NCBI GenBank assembly: GCA_033220425.1
Contig: CM065653.1
Coordinates: 310,001 to 374,000, forward strand
Direction: 5' to 3'
DNA from: Lepraria neglecta
Lineage: Eukaryota; Ascomycota; Lecanoromycetes; Lecanorales; Stereocaulaceae
DNA length: 64,000 bases
Positions 1 to 12,100 of this stretch are shown here, in pieces. Position numbers and translations under genes: made by a program. Numbering within the stretch: position 1 is the stretch's first letter; every line of letters begins with the position of its first letter. The notes beneath the pieces were generated by a model. It was not told the origin of the DNA. It saw only the letters and a list, made by a program, of their open reading frames with translations, and did no database searches.

Positions 1-792
1 GAAGTTGATGAAAGGAGGACAGGCAATGTGAATCTTTGACAGCTTGGACCCTGAGCCCAGCCCACTTTGCCAAGCCGGCTAATACGTTCTACGACTAGCA
101 CTCCCGAAAGGCATCAGACCTCGATGAGGGAGGACATGGACAAGAAAGAAGACTCTCCACCTTCTCGGGAGTTAATGATTATCTTGTAGGGAGTTAAATC
201 GCCCATTGATTCAAAATACCAGTGCATCGCAGGCGTCGCCGTTTAGAATAGACTTGGTGACATCTAGTCAGGTACCCCGTCACACCATTCCCTTCAAGGA
301 ATAGCTGCGCAGCCCTAAAATCTGTGGGCAGGAGCTCTTGGAAAAGTCCCACCTCCGCGCTTCGACCTCCCTCCATTTAACACATCCCAACACCACCCTT
401 CCGGCCCCAGGAACTTGAGCGGCTTTTCCCTCTCTTTCCTTCGTCTTTTGTCTATCTCCTTGGTTCTCCTTCTTCTTGTGCGATTGCTTCGTCGCTCCTC
501 GTTGCTAAGCGCTCATCGAATCTCTCCCGTCCTTGCCCATCAGCTTTTCCTGCGCACATAGTTTCGCCGGCGTTGTCAGGACTCGCCTACATAGAAACGA
601 CTCGAAGAAAGTGTATCATTGAGCCTTGACGGATCTCTTAACCATATCGAGATCGCTGCTATCCCTTCAATTCTCCCTCACGCCCTCCAGCCTCGAGGAA
701 GCCCAGCGCCTACCTGAGCCGCTATTAGCACTCTAGACTCAGCTTCACTTCGATCCTTACAACACTTCGAGCTTGATTTCAAATCTTTTCAA
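1..792 (+). promoter_or_regulatory. Upstream region and probable 5' leader of the PUB1-like gene
   Basis: No convincing gene is seen here. From about 410 to 560 the plus strand is strongly pyrimidine-rich (runs of CT and TTC), which is typical of fungal promoters and transcription-start regions. The region leads directly to the start codon of the RNA-binding protein at 793. Short open frames on the minus strand have no recognisable family features and I treat them as chance. The transcription start is not determinable from sequence alone. Confidence 0.5.
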
Positions 793-2729
793 ATGGCTGA
801 GATCAAAACAGAGAGCATGCCAACTCCATCCTCGATGTCCCTCCCACCACCCCCCCAGACCTTCGCAGGTGCTCCAGGGCAGCAACAGTACGAGAGTAAC
901 AGCACGACGAATGGCCAAGGAAACCCTGCTCACATGCCGCCTCCACCACTTCCTCCTGTGGTCATCCCGCAAAATACAAATCCCATACCTACAGCCATGA
1001 CTTCGCCTGGGGGTGATTCGACTGGAATGATGTCGCCATCATCAGGCTCTGGAAGCTTTGTCCGTCGCGCTGCGCCGGAACCAAACAAGCGTGCGCTCTA
1101 CGTAGGAGGGCTGGACCCAAGAGTTACAGAGGATGTTCTTCGCCAAATATTTGAGACTACAGGACATGTGCAGAATGTGAAGATTATTCCGGACAAGAAT
1201 ATGGGAGCCGTAAGTAAAAGATTTGTCTTTACCTGTGATGGTCGCTTCCGACTTCTACGTCATGAAGTCCCGGCGTTGAGGCGTTGAGCCGCCGGGACCT
1301 GAGCAGGCTGCACTAGCAACCGACTGGATTTTTTTTTTGTTTACTTCCTCGCGTATACCCGCACATTTTTATGCAACCCCCACGAAATTTTCGAGGCTCA
1401 ACCCACGCATCGCTGTACTTGCTCCATTGCTAACCACGCTTAAGAGCAAGGGCTTCAACTACGGTTTCATCGAATACGACGATCCAGGTGCGGCAGAACG
1501 CGCCATGTCGACTCTCAACGGTCGTCGGGTCCATCAGGCTGTAAGTGCAGAGCTTCATCGGGTTTCTTACGAAACACAAGTTACTGACCTGTCACATAGG
1601 AGATCCGTGTCAACTGGGCCTATCAATCAAACAACTCCAACAAAGAGGACACTTCCAACCACTTCCACATCTTCGTGGGCGATCTCAGTAACGAAGTCAA
1701 CGATGAGGTCCTACTACAAGCCTTCTCAGCTTTTGGATCTGTTTCCGAAGCTCGTGTCATGTGGGACATGAAGACAGGTCGCTCTCGTGGCTATGGATTC
1801 GTCGCCTTTCGCGATCGTGGCGATGCCGAGAAAGCTCTGAGCTCTATGGATGGCGAATGGCTTGGGTCTCGCGCCATTCGCTGCAACTGGGCCAATCAGA
1901 AAGGCCAGCCTTCGATCTCTCAGCAGCAAGCCATGTCGTCCATGGGAATGACTCCTACCACCCCTTACGGCCACCACCACTTTCCTACTCACGGCATGCA
2001 GAGCTATGAAATGGTCGTCGCGCAAACCCCACAGTGGCAAACCACGTGCTACGTCGGCAACCTTACTCCTTATACCACTCAGAACGATCTTGTTCCACTT
2101 TTCCAGAACTTCGGTTTTGTCGCCGAGACGCGCTTCCAGTCTGATCGTGGCTTTGCGTTTGTCAAGATGGATACGCACGAAAACGCAGCGATGGCGATCT
2201 GTCAATTGAGTGGCTACAACGTCAATGGGCGTCCTTTGAAATGCAGCGTAAGTGGTGACAATGACCCCCAACAAAGTAGATCCTCTAACCATTCCTGGCG
2301 TAGTGGGGCAAAGATCGTCCTCCGACTGGACAGTTCGATGGGTACTCGCCTCAGCAACCTCAGACACCCAGCTTCACCCAGGCGTCACCCGCATACGGCT
2401 TTCCACAGTACGGCGGTCCTCAGGCTATGACACCTCAAGGCGGTCCTCACTCCGCTGGTCCTATGTCAGGCTATTCCAATCAACAATCCCCAATGGGAGG
2501 CCCAAGTCCAGCTGGCCGTGGCTATCAAGGCTACGGAGGTCAAGGAGGTCCGGCTATGCCTCCCCAAGGATACGGTCAGATGCCCAATAGCGCTGGAGGT
2601 GTGCCTCCTGGCAGTGCTGGTGGATATGGACGTCCTGATCAGATGCAAGGCGGTTACGGTGGCCCTCCAAGCGCTGGCGGATATCCTCCTAACGGTCAAG
2701 CTGGCAACTACGGTGGATACCAGGGCTAA
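793..2729 (+). CDS. PUB1: PUB1/TIA1-type RNA-binding protein with three RRMs
   Basis: Predicted 528-aa poly(A)/U-rich RNA-binding protein, known in the family to regulate mRNA stability and stress-granule assembly in nucleus and cytoplasm. The model has four exons: 793-1209, 1445-1540, 1600-2247 and 2304-2729. All introns start GTAAGT and end AG, phases agree, and the first intron carries a CTAAC branch point just before its acceptor. Residues 1-80 are Pro/Gln/Ser-rich and disordered. RRM1 (about 83-165) has LYVGGLDP and KGFNYGFIEY; RRM2 (about 180-257) has IFVGDLS and RGYGFVAF; RRM3 (about 297-370) has CYVGNL and RGFAFVKM. The C-terminal 140 residues are Gly/Gln/Pro-rich, as in TIA1/Pub1 proteins. 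Family assignment is secure; exon edges are inferred by reading frame and consensus. Confidence 0.93.
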
Positions 2730-3657
2730 TTCATCATCCAATTCTACGCCGAGCTTCAGGACAGGCTCTTTCACGCAGTTCGAACATCAACAAATTCTTT
2801 CTCTCAAAGCGACTTCCAGCATGCCCCTCAATCGTCAACACAATTCACAATTATCGGGCGGCACAGGTTTACAGCATCACGTCTTGAATACATGACGCAA
2901 GCTCTATCCACTCGAATGTACTTTCAGCACCACCCCTTTTAATAATTTCATAGTATGGCGGTCTTTACTTTCAGTTGATCTGAGCGTGGTTAGGGAGGGT
3001 GGACAGAAAAAGCTTGCAATTCTTTCCTTTCTTGTAGCAGAAATCTTCGGGATCATACTGCGGCGTTGGATGAGTGACGAATCTCCTTCGTGTTCATGTT
3101 GGGCCCAGATTCGTTCACAATACCCATATGTACCTTAAAGTTGACGCAGATTGCAATACAAACAGTTCGAGATCTATCTGTTGTGCCATTGAGTTGGGGC
3201 TGCTAGCCAGCGAAGCTGGCCTTCACTGGGCTCTTGACATGCTTCCTTACCTTGGATCCTTGAATTGTGCCGAGAGAACTGGCAGGGTCTCACTACAATA
3301 CATAGCTTCTGTGAATCTTAAGCTGGAAATGGAGAAGGATTCGTCAAGAGGACGTAAGACAGCCAGCCCAAACACCTCTTCCTGTAGCTAACATTCGCCT
3401 TACCATATATAATCAGAGCGTAGAAGACCATTCCGCACTTTCAAAACACCTCACACTACTCATCATCCATCCAACCAACTCTCGTGGCATCCAAAAACGC
3501 CAAGATCTGTCACGCTAGCGAGATTCCTGAATCTCTGGTCTTAGCGCCCTTGACCTCCTACGACATTTCAATAACTCGTGCAGTGTCCAACAACACCATG
3601 AACAGATCACGGATACACCCGCGGACCCACTTCGTCCCCTGAATCACCACCATCACC
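2730..3657 (+). promoter_or_regulatory. Intergenic: PUB1 3' region and MGM1 upstream region
   Basis: No gene recognised. The left part should hold the PUB1 3' UTR. A TATA-like stretch (ATATATAAT) lies near 3404-3412. A possible 5'-leader intron is visible: donor GTAAGA at 3354, branch-like GCTAAC near 3387 and acceptor AG at 3416. It overlaps the TATA-like stretch, so both cannot be functional as described. Short open frames here show no family signature. Confidence 0.35.
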
Positions 3658-6497
3658 ATGAGCAGCCAAAAGCTCGCGCGCCTGGCGCGCCCCACTCTCC
3701 GCTTTAATCTTGCGCGCCGGTACATGCACAATCAGCCTAGCATCCTCCATCCCATTCGCCCCTCAGCATCGACGAGATATGGAGGACGAAGAAAATCATG
3801 GCCGTTTGGAGCATACTCGTTACACAACATCAACGTGCCTACCGTGCGGAATGCATCCTTTGCAAGGATATTGCCGAAGTTGGCTGTCAAGTTGGTCCGC
3901 ATACCGGCAATGTTTGGGGCGGCTATGATTGGGGGGCTGGCTTATCTGCAATATCAGGCTACTCAGGCTGGGAACTACGCTATGGATGTTCTGGGCAAGG
4001 GGAAAGAGTGGGCGAGTAATACCGCTGGGGGGTTATTTGGGGGAGCGAAGGGCGTGGCGGAGCAGACGAAGGCGGGGTGGGAGAGGACGAAGGAGGGAAT
4101 TGAGTGGCCTGTTTGGATGAAGGAGATACTTGAGGGGAGACAAGGGGCTGAAGGAGGAGGCAGTGGTGGTGGGCCTGGTGGTGAGCCGCCGAGACAGAGT
4201 AGAGCTGGTGCGGCAGCTGCTGCTGCGGGCACTGGGGCGGCGTTTGGATATACACAGAGTCCGGAAGATGACGAACGGTCTGGGGAAGCGGCGGCTAGGG
4301 ATGATCAGATGATGATGCTTACGAAGAAGATGATTGAGATTCGGAGTATACTGCAAATGGTTGGCCAGTCGAGTGCCTTGGTCTTACCATCCATCGTGGT
4401 TATTGGGTCGCAGTCGTCGGGCAAGAGTTCGGTTCTGGAAGCTATTGTGGGCCACGAGTTCCTGCCGAAGGGATCGAATATGATTACCAGGAGACCGATT
4501 GAGCTTACACTTGTGAATACGCCGGATGCGCAGGCGGAGTATGGCGAGTTTCCTGCTCTGGGGCTGGGCAAGATTACGGATTTCGCGAGTATTCAGAAGA
4601 CGTTGACGGACTTGAATTTGGCTGTGCCGGCGCAGGATTGTGTGTCTGATGATCCCATTCAGTTGAGCATCTACTCGCCGAATGTGCCTGACCTTTCTCT
4701 TATCGACTTGCCTGGGTATATTCAGGTTTCGGGACTTGATCAGCCGCTGGAGCTAAAGCAGAAGATCGCGGATCTGTGTGACAAGTATATCCAGCCTCCC
4801 AATGTCATATTGGCTATATCGGCTGCGGATGTTGATCTGGCGAACTCGACGGCGCTGAGGGCGAGTAGGAGGGTGGATCCAAGGGGTGAGAGGACGATTG
4901 GGGTTGTGACGAAGATGGATTTGGTGGAGGCTGAGAGGGGTGCTAGTATCTTGAGTGATCGAAAGTATCCTTTACGGCTTGGGTATGTGGGTGTTGTTAG
5001 CAGAGTGCCTCCGACCTCGGGAGGGCTGTTCTCGAGAGGAAGCGGCAACATCACGAGCGCTATCACTAAGAACGAGAATGCGTTCTTCTCGGCACATCCT
5101 CTGGAGTTTGGATCTGAGTCTGAGCTCGATGTAGGTACTACCACATTACGAAAGAAGCTCATGCATGTTCTTGAGCAAACAATGGCTGCGAGCCTACAAG
5201 GGACGAGCGATGCTATACACCAAGAGCTTGAGGAGGCTACTTACGAGTTCAAGGTCCAATATAACGACCGGCCATTGAGCGCCGAGTCATATCTTGCGGA
5301 AAGCCTCGACGCTTTCAAACACTCATTCAAGGAGTTCGCAGAGTCCTTTGGTCGACCACAAGTCCGGGAGCTACTCAAAGAGGAGCTCGACCAGCGTGTG
5401 CTAGATCTCCTAGCGCAACGATACTGGAATAAGCCCATCTCCGACCTAACACCCGCCCCCATCGAACCCGATCCTCTCAGCGATCTACCCAAAGCCGACC
5501 CCGAATCCCTCTACTGGCACCGCAAACTCGATACCTCCTCATCCTCCCTTACTAAACTCGGCATTGGCCGCCTCGCCACAACAGTCGTGGCAAACGCCCT
5601 CCAGTCTGAAGTCGACCGCCTCATCAATGCCTCCACGTTCTCCACCCACCCTTTTGCCCGCCAAGCTATCACAGACGCGTCATCGGGTATACTTAATGAG
5701 CGATTCTACAGCACAAGCGACCAAGTTGAAAATTGCATCAAGCCATACAAATACGAGATAGAAGTTGACGACAACGAGTGGGCGAAGGGCCGGCAGAATG
5801 TCGCGACTGTGCTGAAGAACGAATTGAAGGCCTGCGAGGCGGCGGAGAAGAGTGTCGAGAGCGCCGTCGGTGGGAAGAGGAAGCTGAAGGATGTCATGGG
5901 TTTCATTGACCGAGTGAGGAAGGGTGAGGTAGTGCTTGAGGGCGATGGGGTTGGTGGTGGAGGTGGTTTCAGTGCTGCTTTGTTGGCCAAAGGCATGCCT
6001 TTACAGACCGATCTCTCACCTTTTGCAGTATGCTAACGTAAAATACAGGCCGAGAAGCAGTCTTCCTCCGCGACCGAGCCTCCACCCTCCAAATGCGTCT
6101 CCTCGCCCTAAAATCTCGCCAATGCTCCACCAAAACAAACAAATACTATTGTCCCGAAATCTTCCTCGACGTCGTCGCCGACAAACTCACCTCCACTGCA
6201 GTTCTCTTCCTCAATGTCGAACTACTCTCCGAATTCTACTACAATTTCCCGCGTGAGCTCGATTCAAAACTAGGCCGCGGCCTAAGACCCGAGGAGGTGG
6301 AGAAGTTCGCGAGGGAGGACAAGAGGATTGCAAGACATTTGGATGTGGTGAGGAGGAAAGAGATGCTAGAACTGGTGCTGGGGAAGATGGAGAGTTTAAG
6401 GGATTTGGAGGGGAGGGAGAAGAGGAGGGAGGCGGATAGGAATACTCAGATTAAGGGGGCGAAGAAGCAGAGGGAGAGGGGTTGGGGACTGTTTTGA
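3658..6497 (+). CDS. MGM1: Mitochondrial dynamin-like GTPase Mgm1/OPA1
   Basis: Inner-membrane dynamin GTPase needed for mitochondrial inner-membrane fusion and cristae shape. Predicted 927 aa from two exons, 3658-5992 and 6049-6497. The N-terminus is Arg-rich without acidic residues (mitochondrial presequence), followed by a hydrophobic anchor near residues 82-102. An Ala-rich hydrophobic stretch near 185-200 is a plausible rhomboid (Pcp1) cleavage region. GTPase motifs are complete: G1 GSQSSGKSS (about 250), G2 Thr in ITRRP, G3 DLPG (about 351) and G4 TKMD (about 418). The C-terminal exon supplies the GED-like end. The 56-nt intron (5993-6048) begins GC rather than GT, ends ATACAG and has a perfect TGCTAAC branch point; without it the frame stops at 6036. 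With it the join reads AKGREAVF, as expected for the family. The start was chosen as the first Met before the presequence. Confidence 0.93.
5993..6048 (+). other. Non-canonical GC-AG intron in MGM1
   Basis: The exon ends CAAAG and the intron starts GCATGC. The intron contains TATGCTAAC about 20 nt before its acceptor ATACAG and is 56 nt long. The only nearby GT (in TTTTGCAGTATGC) would leave a 22-nt intron, which is too short. Splicing at GC restores a continuous frame into the conserved C-terminal region. Confidence 0.8.
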
Positions 6498-7395
6498 TAA
6501 GCATGCTAGCATGCTGCTTGAAGAGGGTCCTCCTTATACAAGTGATATGGTGCAAGGCGTTGCGGGACAAGAAGCGGATGGCATCTTGGGTTTCTGTAGC
6601 GTGTCTAGCAATACCCCGACTCATTCAATTCATAGTTCTGATGGTCTCTACCTACTAAGCATCTCTAGAGCGTACGGGCGCTACTGGGTATCACGTCTCC
6701 GTGGATGCCTTTTCTTGCGGTGGCGTAGCCTGTTCATTAATGCTCTGCTATTCTGGCGCTAGCCTTTGCTGAGGTTTTGGGATTACCAGTTTTGACCGCC
6801 GGAGGGGGCAGATTCGCCCCCCGCTGCTCTTATCAATTTACATAATCTGTTGGTAGCGCACTGAAACATCACTCAGTCGTCGGGGTTCTGGCGTAGCTGT
6901 AATTATTCGCACCCCGGTCATGCTTAAGTCAACAAAAGAGAGAGAAAGGAAATGAGAGATAAGACTTTAAAAGCTCCAAAGACAAAGGTGTTGGTATTTA
7001 GCAGGTGAAGCGGGGATGCGGGAAATCAGAAGATATTGATAACAAGAAGGATTGGGGGGGGGGGGAATAGTGATCTTTAAATATACCTATAGGCATGGTC
7101 TGAATGCACTCGCAATAATAATACTAAAGAGACGTAATTAATACCATTTAAAATAACTTGAACAGCCAAAGATCTTGCACTGCATAGAATTCCCAAAACG
7201 CATAGCTTAGCCTGCCATCAACCAAATAGGAAATGAAAACAAAATCTAGCATGTTATTGCTAATACGCTGAGCGCTTCCTACCCTGGTAAATCAACATTC
7301 GTGGCTCAAGAGGGTGGTGGGTACGATGATAGAGGGAAGGAGAACTACAGTGCCTTTGGGAGCTGCCATAGTCGTATAGAATTCATACGACAGCC
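6498..7395. other. Intergenic stretch without recognisable genes
   Basis: Downstream of MGM1. The part from about 6930 to 7260 is A/T-rich and contains a G homopolymer of about 12 at 7046-7057. No protein family, tRNA or transposon signature was recognised. Open frames at 6511-6762 and around 7301 are short and low in information. Confidence 0.4.
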
Positions 7396-8870
7396 TGAGC
7401 CAGACATCAGCGCCAGCCATTCAGGTCTATCGCTAGCCAGCGATGATCAGTGCGGAATCTTGACTGCTTTCAGAATCGGCGCTGAAAGGGTCTGAGCTTC
7501 TTAGAGCTCCCGATATTGAATTATCGAAGTATACAGTGACCTGAGCCAGACATCAGCGCCAGCTATTCAGCTCTACCGCCAGCTAGCGATGATCAGCGCG
7601 GAGTCTTGACTGCTTTTAGAATCTGCGCTCTAGAAGGTCTACCGCCAGCCAGCGATAATCAGCGCAGAGTCCTGACTGCTTTGAGAATCGGCGCTGAAAT
7701 CGTTTATAGCTTCATGAAGCTCGCACTAGCTCTCGTAGAGTTGCTGTTGCAGTACCTAGTCCGAGTTCCAGCGCCAGCCGTTCAGCTCGAGCGCTGCCTA
7801 ATCCTATTTGGCGCGAGGTCTTTCAAGCCTTTATCGTTAGCACTGAAGAGGGTATAGTATCGCTTAGCTCACGAGCCTCGCGCTGGCCCTAGAAGAGTCA
7901 CTCTTATAGTATCTGAGTCCGAAGTCCAGCGCCGGGTTTACCACCCGAGCGCTACCTCATGGTACTTAGAGCGAGGTCTTTAGAATATACATCGTTAGTA
8001 CTGAAGAGGATGCAATGTTAGTAAACTCACGAGACTCGCGCTGGTCCTCGTGGAGCTGCGGCTGTAGTATCTGAGTCCGAAGCCCAGCGCCGGTCTTTCC
8101 GCTCGAGCGCCGCTTATTGGTGCTTAGAGCGAGGTTTTTACAGTCTTTATGGTCATCTCTGAAGAGGACATAGCGTGATCAAACTCACAAGACTCGCGCT
8201 GGTGTTTGAAAGCTGAGCGTGTAGCTGTTGAGCCAAGATTTGACCGTGAGACACAAGACTCAAGCGCTGCCTAGATATGCTTATCACGAGGATTTTAGAG
8301 TATTCGGAGGCAGCGCTCAAGAGTATCAAGCTTCCAGAAGTCTCTAGACGTTGCGCTCGGTCCCGATATCCAGTATCCTGTGTAGCTGAACTACGTCGAT
8401 TTATGGCGATCGAACGACCAAAATTACTAGCGCTGCCTTGAAATATTCGGCGCGAGATCTTCGGAACTGTTAGAGCTGGCGCTCAAGCGCGCTCAAGAGT
8501 ATGCAGCTTCAGTAAGTCTGTCGATTGCGTACCCCTTTGATGGCAGCTCAGGTGTGGATTACAGTGCTGGAGAATTAGCCAGAACGCCGGTCTCAAAGTG
8601 GCAGCGCAGGGTCTTCGAAGTCTCTAAAGCCAGCGCCGAGAAGCGCTTAAGTCTCTCGAGCTCGTGGGTGTGGCGCTCGTCGTTTAAAATACGATTAGTC
8701 AATAGTAAGTACGCCTTTAATAACAGGGTTGTAGTGCAGGAGAAATAACTAGAGCGCCGGGCTTAAAGCGGCAGAGCAAGGTCCCTAAAGTCAGCACCGA
8801 GAAGCGCTCGAGTCTATCTAGCTCGTGGGCGTGGCGCTCGTCGTTTAAAATACGATTAACTCATGGCAAG
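7396..8870. repeat. Degenerate tandem-repeat (satellite-like) block, 158-bp period core
   Basis: Several related repeat units lie head to tail. In the core (about 7722-8330) landmark strings recur exactly 158 bp apart: GCGCGAGG at 7811, GAGCGAGG at 7969 and 8127; CTGAGTCCGA at 7913 and 8071; ACGAGCCTCG, ACGAGACTCG and ACAAGACTCG at 7871, 8029 and 8187. Upstream the same motifs recur at 146 bp (GAGCCAGACA at 7397 and 7543), with a nested 66-bp duplication (TCTACCGCC at 7572 and 7638). Downstream, GCGCTCAAGAGT recurs 176 bp apart (8313, 8489). A separate two-copy unit of 161-170 bp covers 8562-8867. Units share GCGCTGG and CCAGCGC words that can pair within a unit. 158 is not a multiple of three and no long frame persists, so the block is non-coding. 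The copies are not obviously RIP-mutated because many CpG and CpA sites remain. Confidence 0.8.
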
Positions 8871-9147
8871 TCGTCGGCGGAAAACAACGACTCTAAGATC
8901 TGCAACTATTTTAGCGCAACGCCAAGTCCTCTTGATGCAGTCAGCCTCAAGGTATTATCAAAGTCAATGAATCCTCAGATTGCCATTAAGAAGATCCTTT
9001 TCGTTGCGTACAGTCAATTCGTATCAATGAAATACTATTTACCAATTTCTTCACATAACTCCTCAATCATCGTATCTATCTACACAAGACGCCTCCCTCA
9101 TATCGCCAAACATCATCTCATTTGTTGAAAGTCCCAAACCCACAAAT

Positions 9148-12100
9148 CTACCTCCTCTTCCGTCCCACATCATCACCCCACTGCACCCTCCCCACACTAA
9201 CCGCCGGACTATCAGCGAACCGTATCCCCGGCCTACTCGCAACAGATATATTGGGCTCTGCAACAGGCGTCTGCCCCTTCGCGGGTCTCCTCACACCCCC
9301 ATCATCTTCACTATCACTACTATCCACCCCCTCCCCCTCATCGCCCTCACCAAGCGCAGCAAGACGTCTCCTCCTCTCGGCAGGTGTCTCGCCTTGTGGT
9401 TCTTGACGCCGTTGCCTCTCACCAATTGCGTACATGGGGTTGCGTTGTAGAGAGGGCGGACCGGAGGTATGAGGTGGTACGCGCTCCGTGCCGTCGTCTT
9501 CGGAGTCTGCGCGTGTTAAAGCCATGCGACGGCGGCGTTGGGCAGCTGTTTCGTCGGCGCCGGCGCGTCGCTGGACGCTTTCGGAGACGTCGTGGAAGGG
9601 TATTTCTTCTTCGTTGGAGGTGATGAGAGTGAGGCCATCTGGGCCTTTTGGTCTGTCTTGCGTTGTAGAAGCTCTTCGCACGACCGCCATCCCGTCATCT
9701 GATTGTTCTTGTTCGTCGAGAGGTGACAGGGCGGCAGGAGCTTGTTTGGAACCCGCTCGTTGTTTGGCTGAAGGGCGGCGCTGGCTGGACTGCTCTGCAG
9801 CATCGGCTTTGACTTCTCGTTTTACGTCTTCGGGCACGTCGCTCTCTTCAATGGCCTTTACACGTGCTTTTGGATCCATAGATTGGATCTGTTGGATGAA
9901 GTCCTGTTTGCTCATGCGGCGTCCTCCAGTACCACTGACCGTAAAGCGTATTCTGTCATCGTCCGGGTCGACGATTGATGATTTGCGTTTCTTAGCAGGC
10001 GCTTTTCCCTCTGCGGCGCTTGGCTCTCCTAACGTCTCTCCTTGATCCCCCTCTTCATCTTTCCCGCCAAGACCTGCCCAAGTGCTCATACGCCGAAAAC
10101 CCTGTCGAACGGCCCCTGCATCGAGATGACCTTGTCCATCTTGTACTCCGCCTCGCAAGCCACGGCGCCTAGGCTGGTGAGGGAGATCGTATTTTTTGAC
10201 GACTTCTCCATCTTCATCCTCGACAATGATGGTGTTGCCGAATTGATATGCGTGAGCTGGACCTCGCTTGTGCTCCACTGGCTTAGGCTCCGATGGGCCA
10301 GCAGCTTCCTTGTCCTTGTCCTTCGCCTTCCAACCATCCCATCCACCAAGTTTCTTCCACATCTTTCGCGATGCCTGTTCTGGATGCGATATAGCTGCTG
10401 TAAGAGTATGCTCCAGCTCCTCGCCTTCGTTCTTCTCATGAGGGTGGAATTTGCCCTTGGCATGTTCGCCACTCGTCTCCTTCCGAAGAGTAGCCTCATC
10501 GTCCAGAACGTGTTGTCTCTTTTGAACGTCCGATTCGCCTCTTACGTGATGTGTGTTCAAGACTTCGCCTTCCTCATCTTCGACAACCAGGTCATCACCT
10601 TCCTCGTATACCTCCACTTCCGGCTCTTCAATATATTTAGAGCCGCGTCTTGCCTCTGCCTGCTCGCGCTTCTCTTGAGCATCCTCCATATCCAATTGAT
10701 CCGGCTCATCACTTTCCTTGCTACTGGTGGGGCTGCCCTTCTCGTTCAGAGTGTCAGAGACGCTCTCATTCGGACTTGCGAGTTCTGTTCTACGTTGAGG
10801 AGTGATGGCAGACTGGCTGATTGGTCCGCCCGGGCCCATCCCAGACTCCCATCTCGACCTCCTTCTCGTTGGCCGCGGTTGTTGAATCGGTATATCTTCT
10901 TCCTTTTGACGGCGGAGGAAATTGCCCGGCACCCCTGTAGGTCCAAGAGTACCGGGAGCGGCATACTCCGGTAGCTTCTCGTTTGAGGAGTCCTCGCTGA
11001 TCAGCTCGTCCCTGCTCTTCGACATTGACTTTGACGTAGACTGTATTCTGGGTAATCTGTTCATCCAAGACGGACCATCTTCGTTGGCCTGGGTGTAAGA
11101 CATGGTGAGGGTGAGGGTATTGATGCGCTTGCCTAGAGTGAAAACAGCTATGGATGATCCATGGACTAGAATCGATGTGACGACCAAGAACGTGGTTAGT
11201 GGCCATACTATGTGGACGATGTAGTAGTTATGCGAAGAAGGGTCATCCGGTATGACGGCCAAAGGCACGGTGGTACCGGTTTCCAGTTCAGCCCGCAGTA
11301 GAATCGCTGCGAAGATAGCACCCACCCCAATAGGACCAAAGTGTCCAGCAAAAAGGGCCTCTCTCCAAGTCTTGATGTCCGGGATGAGGGGTTTAAGTGC
11401 CAGCATAATAGGAATGCGTCTGAAAAAGATAACAAAGAGAGCAATGACAACTAGTCTCCAGGGAGTGAGGCCAAGGTTTGGTGCGTTGTACTGCTCCCAA
11501 GGTATAATAGATCCCAGGTAGACGAAGTAGGCCAAGTTGAGCAATAGATCGATGACGTTAGAGACGTGAGATTCTTCCGTCTTCTGTGTGAACCATCCAT
11601 CGTTACTGAACCCCACTCCAGCTGCGAAGCCAACCAGTAGATCATCGGTCCCAAGCGTGGCTCCAGTGCCAGCACAGAAGAGAGCCAGAACAAAGTAGAA
11701 GACCAAAAAGCTTTCTCTGTCGATCAATCCTCTTCTATCTGCCCATTTGATCATATGGCGTCCGATGTATCCGATGAGCACTCCGTATGTGGCACCAAAT
11801 ATACACTCGTAGAGTACCGTGTTGCAGAACCAATGATATGCGACTTCAGATGTATGTGGTCGGTATTGTATCATGTAAAATGATAAGTAGATGAAGGGAA
11901 AAGCCATGCCATCATTACATCCGGATTCGGCAGAGAGCAAATCTCGGAGATGCCTTGGTACCCGCTTTGCAAATTTTCCTTTGCCGACAACGGATGAGGC
12001 CAGGACAGGGTCAGTAGCAGTGACGCATGCTGCACAAGCGAGACTTTCCAGCCAGGTCAATGGCTCTATCATCCACCAGATGAAAAGACTGGTAATCAGC

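Noticed and set aside
1726-2367. 213-codon minus-strand open frame
   Set aside because: Antisense shadow of the PUB1 RRM exons, with no domain of its own.
7396-8870. Decayed protein-coding gene with internal repeats
   Set aside because: The 158-bp period is not divisible by three and no frame is kept between units.
6498-9147. Centromere or telomere sequence
   Set aside because: The array is short, of moderate base composition, contains no TTAGGG-type repeats and sits between ordinary genes.
10042-10974. 310-codon open frame on the plus strand
   Set aside because: It lies antisense to the NHA1 cytosolic tail, whose codon bias keeps the opposite frame open; no family features.
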